A DNA stretch of 46,873 nt from positions 1 to 46,873 of the forward strand of contig JAFAZN010000437.1 in the NCBI GenBank assembly GCA_019239775.1, in the 5' to 3' direction. Source of the DNA: Chloroflexota bacterium (GTDB lineage Bacteria > Chloroflexota > UBA6077 > CF-72). Positions 25,449 through 34,267 of this stretch are shown piece by piece (position 1 is the first letter of the stretch; every line of letters begins with the position of its first letter). The notes beneath the pieces were generated by a model. That model was not told the DNA's origin, made no database searches, and worked only from the letters and a program-made list of their open reading frames with translations. A program made the translations under genes and the position numbers.

Positions 25449-26552
25449 GTGGCCAACTGGGACGTGATCGTCGTTGGACTGGGGGCGATGGGCAGCTCGG
25501 CGCTGTATCAGCTCAGTCGGCGTGGACTGCGGGTGCTCGGGATCGAGGCCTTCGAGCCGGGGCACCAGCTTGGCTCGTCGCATGGTGAGTCGCGCATCAT
25601 TCGGCTGGCGTACCACGAGCACCCCAGCTACGTGCCGCTGCTGCACCGCGCATATGCGTTGTGGTCCGAGATCGAGCAGGAATCAGGCGCGCACCTTCTG
25701 ACCATCACCGGCGGCCTGATGATCGGCCCGCCCTCGAGTGAGCTCGTCTCGGGTGCCCTCGCAAGTGCCAAGGTCCATGGCCTCGAGCACGAAGTGCTCT
25801 CGGCAGCAGAGGTCCGGCGGCGATATCCCGCGTTCAACCCGACTGAAGACGAGGTCGCCTTGTTCGAACCAAAGTCGGGGTTTTTGCGACCCGAACGCTG
25901 CATCGACACCTTTGTGCAGCTGGCGCAAAGGCACGGTGCGCAAGTGCGCTACGGCGAGGCGGTTCGAGGTTGGAGCGCTCACGAGGTGCGTACCGCGACC
26001 GAGACCTACGGCGCGGAACACGTGGTCTTCACCTGCGGCGCGCGCATGAGCAAAGTGCTGGGCGATCGCATCCCGCCGGTCATGGCGGAGCGCGCCGTGT
26101 TGTTCTGGATCCAACCCGCGGCTTCGTTCGACGGCGTGCCTGTATACCTGTGGGAGACAAGCCACCAGCAAGTCTTTTATGGCTTCCCGCATGTCGACTG
26201 GCCAGGCGCCAAAGTGGCCATGCACCACTCCGGTGAGGTGTGCGATCCGGACGCAGTGGACCGCGCGGTTTATCCTCGCGACGAGGCGGTGCTACGCGAG
26301 GCGATCACCCGACCGTTGCCAGCACTCGGCGGACGCGTGGTCAAGAGCATGGTCTGTCTGTACGAGAACTCACCTGACCGTCATTTCATGATTGACCAGC
26401 TGGCTGACAGCATCGTCTACGCCGCGGGCTTCTCAGGCCATGGCTTCAAGTTCGCCAGCGTGGTTGGCGAGATCCTCGCGGACCTTGTGACAACGGGTCG
26501 TGCCACGCCGGACGCGGACTTTCTCCGCGCCCGGCGACTGGCTCGAGCCTAA
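25449..26552 (+). CDS. solA: monomeric sarcosine oxidase / N-methyl-amino-acid oxidase
   Basis: The 367-aa protein is an FAD amine oxidase (DAO fold). The dinucleotide motif reads VIVVGLGAMGSSALY, the FAD loop GSSHGESRIIRLAY, and the C-terminal MVCLYENSPDRHFMID carries the covalent-flavin cysteine (Cys303, Cys315 of Bacillus MSOX). AAGFSGHGFKFAS closes the FAD site. It oxidises secondary N-methyl amines (sarcosine, N-methyl-Trp), releasing formaldehyde and H2O2; the exact substrate is not set by sequence. GTG start; stop overlaps the convergent NHL gene by four bases. Confidence 0.88.
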   Translation: MANWDVIVVGLGAMGSSALYQLSRRGLRVLGIEAFEPGHQLGSSHGESRIIRLAYHEHPSYVPLLHRAYALWSEIEQESGAHLLTITGGLMIGPPSSELVSGALASAKVHGLEHEVLSAAEVRRRYPAFNPTEDEVALFEPKSGFLRPERCIDTFVQLAQRHGAQVRYGEAVRGWSAHEVRTATETYGAEHVVFTCGARMSKVLGDRIPPVMAERAVLFWIQPAASFDGVPVYLWETSHQQVFYGFPHVDWPGAKVAMHHSGEVCDPDAVDRAVYPRDEAVLREAITRPLPALGGRVVKSMVCLYENSPDRHFMIDQLADSIVYAAGFSGHGFKFASVVGEILADLVTTGRATPDADFLRARRLARA

Positions 26553-27547
26553 ACGCGCGCGAACTTCTGGAAGGTGTGCGTGCCCTCGGGCACGATGCCA
26601 GGGCGCACGCCGATCGTGTCGGTCACCTCGGCCATATAGATGTCGCCGCGGTCGTCCACCCAGATGCCGTGCGGTGCCACGAATTGTCCCGGCTGTGCCG
26701 CGTCAGCACCAACGCCTGAGCCCCAGCGCAGCAGCACGTTGCCATTGATGTCGTAGATGCTGAGCCGCGCTGCCTCTTCGGCTTCGATCGGACCGCGGCG
26801 GAGCGAGCGCATGCCCGCACGCCACACCAGCTCGCCAACGTAGACGCGTTCGTCTTTGTCGATGAAGATGTCCTGCGGCCGCTGGACGTCGAGCCACTCA
26901 GTCAGATAGTCGCCCTTCGGGCTGAAGATCTGGATGCGATCGTTTTCGCGATCGCACACGAAGATGCGCCCATCGGTATGCACCCAGATGCTGTGCGGTA
27001 CCCGAAACTGGCCGGGGCCTGAACCGGGCTCACCGAACGAGCCGCACAGCTGACCCTTCGGATCGAAGCGGTGCACACGGGTGTTGCCGTAACCATCGCT
27101 GACGAAGAGGTCCCCATCAGGTGCCACGGCCAGGTTGGTCGGTCGGTTGAACGGTCCACCCGCTTTGGTGACGGTCGCGGGCGTGCGGCCGTCGTAGCCG
27201 CCAGTGTCGGACGGGTGGTCGGCCGGGCCGCATTCGAACAGCTCCTCGCCCTTGAGGCTGTACTTCCCCACCTTGTGATTGGAATCGTCCACGAGGAACA
27301 GCTCGTCGCCCTTGGCCATGTGCATCCCGTGGGTGCGGTACGAGAACTGGCCTTCGCCCCAGGCGTCCAGGAACTTGCCTTCGCGGTCATAGACCATCAC
27401 TGGATGCTCGCCGCGGCAGAACAAGTACACGTTGCCGCTCGAATCGGTGCACACGCCTGCGACGTCCGCGTGGCGATACCCAGCTGGGAGCTGCTCCCAA
27501 CCCTCTACGAGCTCATACTGGAGCGAGCCGCTCCCAACCTTGAACAT
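26549..27547 (-). CDS. NHL-repeat / six-bladed beta-propeller protein
   Basis: The 332-aa protein is made of NHL blades: GVCTDSSGNVYLFCRGEHPV, NLAVAPDGDLFVSDGYGNTR, SIWVHTDGRIFVCDRENDRI, GIWVDDRGDIYMAEVTD. It resembles the propeller of peptidyl-alpha-hydroxyglycine lyases, but enzymatic residues cannot be judged. No signal peptide is seen, so it is likely cytoplasmic. It lies seven bases downstream of the J-domain gene on the same strand and may be co-transcribed. Confidence 0.82.
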   Translation of the reverse strand: MFKVGSGSLQYELVEGWEQLPAGYRHADVAGVCTDSSGNVYLFCRGEHPVMVYDREGKFLDAWGEGQFSYRTHGMHMAKGDELFLVDDSNHKVGKYSLKGEELFECGPADHPSDTGGYDGRTPATVTKAGGPFNRPTNLAVAPDGDLFVSDGYGNTRVHRFDPKGQLCGSFGEPGSGPGQFRVPHSIWVHTDGRIFVCDRENDRIQIFSPKGDYLTEWLDVQRPQDIFIDKDERVYVGELVWRAGMRSLRRGPIEAEEAARLSIYDINGNVLLRWGSGVGADAAQPGQFVAPHGIWVDDRGDIYMAEVTDTIGVRPGIVPEGTHTFQKFARV

Positions 27548-27554
27548 ACGCGCC

Positions 27555-28574
27555 TTAGGGTAGCCGAACCATCTGTCCTGCCAGGGCGCCCACGGACTTC
27601 GCGGCGCTCACGTCGTCATCGGCAGATGCGCTGCCGAACTGCGAGGCCACAGTCCGCGAGAGATCGATTTCGTAGCTCATGTTGGTGCCTGGCTCGTACC
27701 AGCTCAGCGACCAGTACACGCCGTTGCAGCACACGCGGTGCGTGGCGAAGGCGGGATTATCGCCGACCAGGTGTTCTGGCCGAAACAACTCGAGTCCTGG
27801 CGGGTCGCCCGGCTTCTGGCCGACGGTTGCGCCAGTGCAGTACGTCGCGTCGGGCGCGCAATCCTGGATTCGTGGCAGCGAGCCATCGAACGAAGCCCTT
27901 CCGATCAAGCCAGAAATGCTGGCGATACCCGTGGTGATGTCCCCGTAATAGACGGCGTAGCGCGCGATGCCCTGGCTGGTGGCATCCAGACGCATAATCG
28001 GCAGGTCCTTGAACGGGGCCAGGCTGGTCGGCGCCACCAGGACCGTGCCCGGGAAGCTGCGCAGGCCGGCGTCTGAGGTCAATCGCGACGGGACGTTGGC
28101 GGCAACAGCGCGCGGCGGCAGCGTTGCCGCAACGGTTGGGCGCTCACCCCGGACGTCGGCCTGGAACTGCCGTTCCGCGCGCGGGATCACAATGGCGGCG
28201 TAGAGACCGATCAGCACAATGAGAATCACGCCCAACACCGCGACGATGCGGTTGACGCGTCGCTCCAACGCGGTCTCTTGCTTCGGTGGCGGTATGACGA
28301 CCGTCCGTGTGGCAGGGCGCGGTACCGTCGCAACGACGGGTGCAGGGCGCAAGAATCGACCGGCGTCGTAGGCGGCGCGCTGGCGCGGATCCCGCAGCAC
28401 TCGGTATGCGGCATTGATTGCGCGCATGCGTTCGGCCGCTTCGGGCCGCGGATTTAGATCAGGGTGATACAGGCGCGCCAGGCGGCGGTATGCCGCGTGA
28501 ATGGCCTCCAGGTCGGCGTTGGGCTCAACCTGGAGGGTTCGATACAGATCGGTAGGGCTCAGTGTCCCCCGCAC
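27555..28574 (-). CDS. membrane-anchored J-domain protein
   Basis: The 339-aa protein has an N-terminal J-domain (residues about 8-72) with the HPD motif in LARLYHPDLNPRP, so it can stimulate a DnaK-type ATPase. A Pro-rich linker and one transmembrane helix (about 112-132, IVAVLGVILIVLIGLYAAIV) follow. The ~200-residue external domain has no recognised fold and two Cys pairs (DCAPDATYC, RVCCNGVYW). GTG 28574 overlaps the upstream iscA-like gene by 16 bases, so the pair is probably translated together. Confidence 0.82.
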   Translation of the reverse strand: MRGTLSPTDLYRTLQVEPNADLEAIHAAYRRLARLYHPDLNPRPEAAERMRAINAAYRVLRDPRQRAAYDAGRFLRPAPVVATVPRPATRTVVIPPPKQETALERRVNRIVAVLGVILIVLIGLYAAIVIPRAERQFQADVRGERPTVAATLPPRAVAANVPSRLTSDAGLRSFPGTVLVAPTSLAPFKDLPIMRLDATSQGIARYAVYYGDITTGIASISGLIGRASFDGSLPRIQDCAPDATYCTGATVGQKPGDPPGLELFRPEHLVGDNPAFATHRVCCNGVYWSLSWYEPGTNMSYEIDLSRTVASQFGSASADDDVSAAKSVGALAGQMVRLP

Positions 28575-28891
28575 GAGCAGCCGCCGCCGCAGCCGCCTTG
28601 CGAAGCATAGTTCGGATTGGTGACGGTGAAGCCGCGGCCCATCAGGCCGTCGACATAATCCACCTGGGCACCTTCAACGTACTGGGCGCTCACTGGATCC
28701 ACGAGGATGCGCACGCCAGCAAAATCGGCCACACTGTCGTCATCGCGCGGCTCATTGTCCAGCGCCATGCCATAGGCTGGGCCAGAGCAGCTCATGCCGC
28801 GCACGAAGATCCGCAGCGCATGGTCCGTCTTGCCAGACTCCTCGAGCAGCTCTTTGACTTTGGTCGCGGCGTTGGGCGTGATATCGATCAT
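28559..28891 (-). CDS. A-type iron-sulfur carrier (HesB/IscA family)
   Basis: The 110-aa protein starts MIDITPNAATKVKELLEESG at ATG 28891. Conserved cysteines are present: Cys35 in RGMSCSGPAYGM and the C-terminal GGCGGGCSCGGH, which ligate a [2Fe-2S]/[4Fe-4S] cluster for delivery to apoproteins. It is divergent from the rrf2-suf operon and shares its regulatory region. Longer frames upstream run through the operators and are unlikely. Confidence 0.9.
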   Translation of the reverse strand: MIDITPNAATKVKELLEESGKTDHALRIFVRGMSCSGPAYGMALDNEPRDDDSVADFAGVRILVDPVSAQYVEGAQVDYVDGLMGRGFTVTNPNYASQGGCGGGCSCGGH

Positions 28892-28929
28892 GGTGTTCTC
28901 AAAACCTCGGGGGTAGTGGCTGAATCGTA

Positions 28930-28991
28930 CCTGTAATTGACAGGATACACCAGCGCAAACCATAATTCCGAGTAAACAAGTAGGAATTATG
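28930..28991 (+). promoter_or_regulatory. rrf2-suf promoter with two palindromic operators
   Basis: TTGACA (28937-28942), an 18-base spacer and CATAAT (28961-28966) form a near-consensus promoter. The -35 lies inside the palindrome CCTGT-AATTG-ACAGG (28930-28944). The -10 lies in the left arm of a 9-bp perfect inverted repeat CATAATTCC / GGAATTATG (28961-28969 and 28983-28991), whose right arm covers the ribosome site and start codon of rrf2. A repressor bound here would block transcription and translation start. Confidence 0.7.
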
Positions 28992-29483
28992 AAGGTTTCG
29001 ACGCGAGTTCACTATGGCCTGCGGGCGATGACCGAGCTGGCACGTTCGTATCGCCAGGATCGGCTGCTGTCCATCGCTGAGATCGCGCGCAACGAAGGCT
29101 TGCCGCTGGCCTACCTCGAACAACTGGTTGGCGAGCTGCGGCGGGCAGGCCTGGTCGAGGGTACACGTGGGGTTCGGGGAGGCTACAAGCTGGCTCGAAC
29201 GCCTGAGGCGATCACGGTTGGCGAGGTCTATCGAGTACTCGAGGGTGAAGTCGCGCCGGTCGACTGCACCGCCGAAGACTATTTGCCGGGCAGTTGCGCA
29301 CGCGAGCCAGTTTGCCTCTCGCGCGGGATCTGGGCTCGAGTTCAGGCAGCGATCCTGGGCGTGCTCGATTCGACCACCCTGGATGACCTGCTCATCAGCG
29401 AGGCGCTGCAACAGCATGTGGCCGCGGCCCAATTCGTGCCGCTCGAGTCTGTAACTGAAACAGGTGAATTTGCCCACGCATGA
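28989..29483 (+). CDS. Rrf2-family iron-sulfur-responsive regulator (SufR/IscR-like)
   Basis: The 164-aa protein has an Rrf2 winged HTH (MKVSTRVHYGLRAMTELA, LSIAEIARNEGLPLAYLEQL, GVRGGYKLAR) and three cysteines, Cys93, Cys103 and Cys109, placed as in cluster-binding Rrf2 proteins. It should sense Fe-S status and control the suf operon that follows. Its stop overlaps the sufC start by four bases. The palindromes across its own promoter suggest autoregulation. Confidence 0.9.
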   Translation: MKVSTRVHYGLRAMTELARSYRQDRLLSIAEIARNEGLPLAYLEQLVGELRRAGLVEGTRGVRGGYKLARTPEAITVGEVYRVLEGEVAPVDCTAEDYLPGSCAREPVCLSRGIWARVQAAILGVLDSTTLDDLLISEALQQHVAAAQFVPLESVTETGEFAHA

Positions 29484-30280
29484 CGACCACTCCATTGTTT
29501 GAAATTGAAGATCTGCACGTCTCCGTGGAAGGACGCGAGATCCTCCGGGGCGTCAACCTCACCGTCTGTCCGGGCGAGGTGCACGCGCTGATGGGCCGCA
29601 ACGGCTCGGGCAAGAGCACGCTCGCGAATGCGCTGATGGGCCATCCGAAGTATGCCGTCACTCGGGGAAGCGTCCGCCTCTCTGGCGAAGACATCCTGGG
29701 GTGGAAACCCGATGAGCGCGCCAGGCGTGGCCTGTTTCTGGCCTTCCAGAATCCGATTGCCATTCCGGGTGTCGGAACCGGGAACTTCCTTCGTGCAGCG
29801 GTCAAGGCCGTTCACGGTGGTGAGGCGATCAATGCCGTGCAATTTCGGAAGGACCTCACGCAAAGAATGGCGGCGCTGCAGATGGATCCGTCATTCGCAA
29901 CACGCGCATTGAATGACGGCTTCTCCGGTGGCGAGAAGAAACGTGCCGAGATGCTTCAGTTAGCCATGCTGAAGCCGCGTCTGGCGATACTCGACGAGCC
30001 CGATTCTGGGCTCGACATTGATGCGGTGCGCATCGTGAGTGAGGGCATCAACTCGGTGCACCAGCAAGATCCCGACATGGGTGTCCTGCTGATCACGCAC
30101 TACCAACGCATTCTGAACTACGTCAAACCCGACGTTGTCCATGTCATGGCCAAGGGTCGCATCGTCGAGTCCGGCGGCTCCGAACTGGTGCTGCAACTCG
30201 AATCCGAGGGCTACGACCCGATCTTGCGCCGACTGGGCATCGAAGAGACTGAGGAGGCCGTCACGACCAATGGCCGTTAA
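29480..30280 (+). CDS. sufC: SufC, Fe-S assembly ATPase
   Basis: The 266-aa protein is an ABC-type ATPase without membrane domain: Walker [21 protein letters not shown], signature [13 protein letters not shown], Walker [17 protein letters not shown], and the SufC-typical [11 protein letters not shown]. It powers the SufBCD scaffold. ATG overlaps the rrf2 stop. SufB starts inside its 3-prime end. Confidence 0.95.
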   Translation: MTTTPLFEIEDLHVSVEGREILRGVNLTVCPGEVHALMGRNGSGKSTLANALMGHPKYAVTRGSVRLSGEDILGWKPDERARRGLFLAFQNPIAIPGVGTGNFLRAAVKAVHGGEAINAVQFRKDLTQRMAALQMDPSFATRALNDGFSGGEKKRAEMLQLAMLKPRLAILDEPDSGLDIDAVRIVSEGINSVHQQDPDMGVLLITHYQRILNYVKPDVVHVMAKGRIVESGGSELVLQLESEGYDPILRRLGIEETEEAVTTNGR

Positions 30281-31676
30281 GGCACAGGATCTCACCAAAG
30301 ATTACAAATACGGTTTCAGCGACCCGGAGCAATACGCCTTCAAGTCGCGCCGCGGCCTCGATCGCGAGATCGTCGAGCAGATTTCGCACTACAAGAACGA
30401 GCCGGACTGGATGCTCCAGTTCCGTCTGCGCGCGCTCGACATCTTCCTCAGGAAGCCGATGCCGTCGTGGCAGGCCGCGAACCTCAACGAGATCGACTTC
30501 CAGAACATCTTTTATTATGTACGGCCTTCCGAGGGTAACGCCGAGAAGTCCTGGGACGACGTTCCTTCGTACATCAAGGAGACGTTCGACAAACTCGGGA
30601 TTCCTGAGGCGGAGAGAAAATTCCTCGCGGGCGTTTCGGCACAGTACGAGTCGGAAGTCGTCTATCACTCCATCCGCGAAGACCTGTCGAAGCAAGGCGT
30701 CATCTTTCTCGACATGGACTCCGGTCTACGTGAGTACCCGGACCTCGTCAAAGAGTACTTCGGTACAATTATTCCGGCCGCGGATAACAAGTTTGCAGCG
30801 CTGAACTCGTCGGTCTGGTCTGGCGGTTCGTTCATCTACGTGCCAAAGAATACGCACGTGGAAATTCCGCTCCAGGCATACTTCCGCATCAATGCGGAGA
30901 ACATGGGTCAGTTCGAGCGAACGCTGATCATCGCCGACGAAGGCGCGCGCGTCCACTACATCGAGGGCTGTACCGCGCCGATCTATTCGTCGGATTCGCT
31001 GCACTCGGCAGTGGTCGAGCTGATCGCGAAACCCGGTGCGCACATTCGCTACACCACGATCCAGAACTGGTCGAACAACGTCTACAACCTGGTGACCAAG
31101 CGCGCCGTCGCTTACGAAGACGCCACCGTCGAATGGGTTGATGGCAACCTCGGCTCGAAGGTCACGATGAAATACCCAGCCGTGTATCTGCTTGGGCCGC
31201 GAGCGCGTGCGGAAATCCTCTCCGTTGCGTTTGCGGGTGCAGGTCAGCTGCAAGACGCGGGCGGCAAAGTCATCCACGCCGCGCCTGATACCACAAGCAC
31301 GATCACGTCGAAATCCATCAGCAAAGATGGTGGACGTGCCGCCTATCGCGGTCTCCTGCGCGTAGCAAAGGGCGCCGAGCACACCAAGGCGTTCGTCCGC
31401 TGCGACGCGCTGTTATTGGATGAGCAGAGCCGAAGTGACACGTATCCCTCAATTGAGATTGACGAGGAGCGCGTTGACATCGGCCACGAGGCCACGGTCA
31501 GCAAGGTTTCCGACGAGCAGTTGTTCTATCTGCAGAGTCGTGGGCTCAGCGAAACCGAAGCGAAAACCATGATCGTCAACGGCTTCTTCGAGGCGTTCAC
31601 CAAGGAGCTTCCGATGGAGTACGCGGTGGAGCTGAATCGGCTGCTCGCGCTCCAGATGGAAGGGTCCATCGGCTAA
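30270..31676 (+). CDS. sufB: SufB, Fe-S scaffold subunit
   Basis: The 468-aa protein has the SufB profile: [53 protein letters not shown], then the conserved Cys in [20 protein letters not shown] and [20 protein letters not shown]. It forms the SufBC2D scaffold on which clusters are built. ATG 30270 lies within sufC (11-base overlap), giving the usual [12 protein letters not shown] start; longer upstream frames are shadows of sufC. Confidence 0.95.
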   Translation: MAVKAQDLTKDYKYGFSDPEQYAFKSRRGLDREIVEQISHYKNEPDWMLQFRLRALDIFLRKPMPSWQAANLNEIDFQNIFYYVRPSEGNAEKSWDDVPSYIKETFDKLGIPEAERKFLAGVSAQYESEVVYHSIREDLSKQGVIFLDMDSGLREYPDLVKEYFGTIIPAADNKFAALNSSVWSGGSFIYVPKNTHVEIPLQAYFRINAENMGQFERTLIIADEGARVHYIEGCTAPIYSSDSLHSAVVELIAKPGAHIRYTTIQNWSNNVYNLVTKRAVAYEDATVEWVDGNLGSKVTMKYPAVYLLGPRARAEILSVAFAGAGQLQDAGGKVIHAAPDTTSTITSKSISKDGGRAAYRGLLRVAKGAEHTKAFVRCDALLLDEQSRSDTYPSIEIDEERVDIGHEATVSKVSDEQLFYLQSRGLSETEAKTMIVNGFFEAFTKELPMEYAVELNRLLALQMEGSIG

Positions 31677-31690
31677 CCGCGCGAGGCGCC

Positions 31691-32890
31691 GTGACCGAAA
31701 CACTCGTTCCCACACCTTCGTCGACGCTGTCATCCGAGGCAGTGCAGGCTCTCTCACGCACACGGAGGGAGCCTGCGTGGTTGCTCGACCTGCGCCTGCG
31801 CGCTTTCGAGGCGTACCAGCGGTTGCCGCTGCCGGATCAGCGCACCGAAGGCTGGCGTCGTACGAGCCTACGTGGCCTGAATCTCGACTCGCTCCAACCG
31901 GAGCCCGCCCGCCAGGACTTCGACGTTTCGGCTGGTGCTGGCGCGTCGGTCCTCCGCGACGAGGACGCACTTCGTGATCCGCGCGTGGAACGCTACTTTG
32001 GTCAGCTGGTTGCCCACAATGCGGACAAGCTGGTTGCACTGCATTACGCGTTCTTCAACCATCTCACGATCATCGTGATCCCGCGCGGTGTTGTGGTGGA
32101 GGAGCCGATCTGGCTTTTGTACGACGCGGCGAGTCCATTGCTGGCGCACACACTTCTCATTGTGGAGGACGAGGCGTCCGTGCCCGCGGTGGTCGAGGAC
32201 TTCCGGGGTGGCGAGGCGTTTGTCAGCAACGTCGTGGAGCAATCCATTGGCGCGAATGCCCACACCCGATACGTGCAACTCCAACGGCTCGGCCCAGAGG
32301 TGTGGAACTTCTCTACGCAACGTGCGCAGCTAGCGCAGGATGCATCTCTGCGCACCCTCAACGTCGCGTGTGGCGGTCGCACGTCGCGCAACACCGTGCA
32401 GGTCATACTGGACGGTCGTGGCAGTCAGGCGGACCTGCTGGGTATTGTCGATATTGGCAATCGCCAGCACGTCGATTTCGAGACCCTCCAGGAGCATTCT
32501 GGTGACGCCACACGCAGCGACCTGGTGATTCACGACGCCCTGCGCGATCGTGCAAGCGCGAACTTCACTGGCTTGATCCGGATCAACAAGTCCGCGCGGC
32601 AAACCGAGTCCAGCCAGGAACAAAAGAACATCCTGCTATCGGACTCAGCAAAGGCCGATTCCGATCCCAAGCTGGAAATCCTCAACAATGACGTGATCCG
32701 CTGCACGCACGGTGCGGCCGTTGGGCCGGTCGATTCGGAGATGGTCTTTTACCTGCAATCGCGCGGACTTGACCATTCGACCGCCGAACAACTGATCGTT
32801 GACGGGTTCTTCCAGTCCACCCTCTCCAAGTTGCAGTTGCCGTCCATCGAGGAGCGAATCTGGTCCACGATTCGCGGCGACCGATCGTGA
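31691..32890 (+). CDS. sufD: SufD, Fe-S scaffold subunit
   Basis: The 399-aa protein contains the SufD N-terminal EPAWLLDLRLRAFEAYQRLP, the beta-helix core, and C-terminal CTHGAAVGPVDSEMVFYLQS with the family RGL motif after it. It partners SufB in the SufBC2D complex. GTG start 15 bases after sufB. The stop overlaps the Rieske gene by four bases. Confidence 0.94.
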   Translation: MTETLVPTPSSTLSSEAVQALSRTRREPAWLLDLRLRAFEAYQRLPLPDQRTEGWRRTSLRGLNLDSLQPEPARQDFDVSAGAGASVLRDEDALRDPRVERYFGQLVAHNADKLVALHYAFFNHLTIIVIPRGVVVEEPIWLLYDAASPLLAHTLLIVEDEASVPAVVEDFRGGEAFVSNVVEQSIGANAHTRYVQLQRLGPEVWNFSTQRAQLAQDASLRTLNVACGGRTSRNTVQVILDGRGSQADLLGIVDIGNRQHVDFETLQEHSGDATRSDLVIHDALRDRASANFTGLIRINKSARQTESSQEQKNILLSDSAKADSDPKLEILNNDVIRCTHGAAVGPVDSEMVFYLQSRGLDHSTAEQLIVDGFFQSTLSKLQLPSIEERIWSTIRGDRS

Positions 32891-33204
32891 CCACCTGGCA
32901 GACCGTGGGCGCCGCGTCCGAGATTCAGCCCGAACGCGTCGCGGTCTTTCACGTGGGTGACCATGACGTCGCGGTGTGCAATGTTGGCGGCCAGTTCTAC
33001 GCGATCGACGACCTGTGCACGCATGACGGCGGCTCACTCGACCAGGGTCAGCTGGAGGGTGAGGAAATCGAATGTCCGCGACATGGTGCGCGGTTCAATG
33101 TCACCACCGGCGACGCTATTCAATTGCCCGCGTTCGAGCCAGTCGAAACACATGAAGTCCGCGTGGACGGCGACACGCTCCAGGTCGGAGTTGAACATCG
33201 ATGA
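32887..33204 (+). CDS. Rieske-type [2Fe-2S] ferredoxin of the suf operon
   Basis: The 105-aa protein has complete Rieske ligands: Cys44/His46 in DLCTHDGG and Cys63/His66 in ECPRHGARF. It resembles the small non-haem ferredoxins and NirD-like proteins found between sufD and sufS/sufU in many Gram-positive suf operons, and probably carries electrons for cluster assembly. GTG start, with four-base overlaps at both ends. Confidence 0.92.
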   Translation: MTTWQTVGAASEIQPERVAVFHVGDHDVAVCNVGGQFYAIDDLCTHDGGSLDQGQLEGEEIECPRHGARFNVTTGDAIQLPAFEPVETHEVRVDGDTLQVGVEHR

Positions 33205-33692
33205 CCACTACTGAAGACCTGTCGCGCGAAATTATTCTGGACCATTACCAGAATCCGCGGAACCACGGCAGGCTGCCTGATCCGACGGTGGCCAACCGCG
33301 GTCACAATCCGCTGTGCGGCGACGAGGTGGAGCTCTCACTGCACATCACAGACGACCATCTAGATGAGATCGCGTTTTCCGGACGTGGCTGTTCGATCAG
33401 TCAGGCTTCGGCCTCGATGATGACCGAGAAGGTGCGCGGGCAGACGCTTTCGGAAATCCGCGAGGCGGTCCAGCGTTTCACCCAGAGCATGGCGAACCGT
33501 TCCGCCGCTCCCGCGGAACTGGAGGATGAGCTGGATGCGCTGCAAGGCGTGAAGCGCTACCCCGCCCGCGTGAAGTGTGCGCTCCTGCCATGGACCACGC
33601 TGCGCGAGTCACTGGACGTCTACGAACACCGCGACGGCGCCGACCACGACCGCGCAGACGCTGTCGCCTCAGATTGCGCGGATGCACCATGA
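33201..33692 (+). CDS. sufU: SufU-type iron-sulfur/sulfur-transfer protein
   Basis: The 163-aa protein starts LSREIILDHYQNPRNHGRL, the IscU/SufU signature. Zinc/sulfur ligands are Cys39 with Asp41 (NPLCGDEVEL), Cys64 (GRGCSISQAS) and Cys126 (VKCALLPW). The insertion between Cys64 and Cys126 is the SufU type. SufU accepts sulfur from the cysteine desulfurase SufS, which is not encoded in this operon. The acidic tail after residue 140 is extra. Confidence 0.93.
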   Translation: MTTTEDLSREIILDHYQNPRNHGRLPDPTVANRGHNPLCGDEVELSLHITDDHLDEIAFSGRGCSISQASASMMTEKVRGQTLSEIREAVQRFTQSMANRSAAPAELEDELDALQGVKRYPARVKCALLPWTTLRESLDVYEHRDGADHDRADAVASDCADAP

Positions 33693-33719
33693 TCGTTGAT
33701 CGAGGGATACTGACCAGTT

Positions 33720-34061
33720 ATGACTGACATCGTTCAAGAAACCGACACCTTGCCGTCCGAGGAGGACGTCCGCCAGGCGCTCAAGTCGGTCTACGACCCC
33801 GAGATTGGCATCAGCATCGTCGACCTAGGCCTGGTCTACGGCATCCAGGTAGACGACGACTCCAAGAACGTCCTCATCGACATGACCCTGACCACGCCCG
33901 CCTGCCCGCTCGGACCAATCATCAAGACGCAGGCCCACGCGGTGCTCACCAACCGCTTCCCAGCCGTGAACGACGTCGACATCAACCTGGTCTGGACGCC
34001 CCGCTGGGATCCACGCATCATGGCCTCTGAGGAAGCCAAGGCCGAGCTCGGCATCTGGTAG
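33720..34061 (+). CDS. sufT: SufT-like MIP18/DUF59 protein
   Basis: The 113-aa protein shows the DUF59 core: EEDVRQALKSVYDPEIGISI, VDLGLVYG, and MTLTTPACPLG with the conserved Cys. This is followed by VNDVDINLVWTPRWDPRIMA, typical of SufT, which aids Fe-S maturation. It lies 27 bases after sufU and ends the suf operon, unless the phosphatase gene after it is also included. Confidence 0.92.
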   Translation: MTDIVQETDTLPSEEDVRQALKSVYDPEIGISIVDLGLVYGIQVDDDSKNVLIDMTLTTPACPLGPIIKTQAHAVLTNRFPAVNDVDINLVWTPRWDPRIMASEEAKAELGIW

Positions 34062-34267
34062 TCCCGAGCGACCGCGAGCAGCTCGAAGAAAGCGTCCACA
34101 CGCCGCTTCGGCGGCTCTGGCTGCGTATTCTCGCGCGCCTGCTGGAGTGGCTGACCGACGTTCAGCCCCAGCAGCTCAACTACTCCGAAGTCACGCCTCA
34201 GCTCGCCGTCGGTGGCGCGTTCAGGCGCCGCCAGATCAAAGCCCTCAAGCAGCGCGGCGTCACGGCG

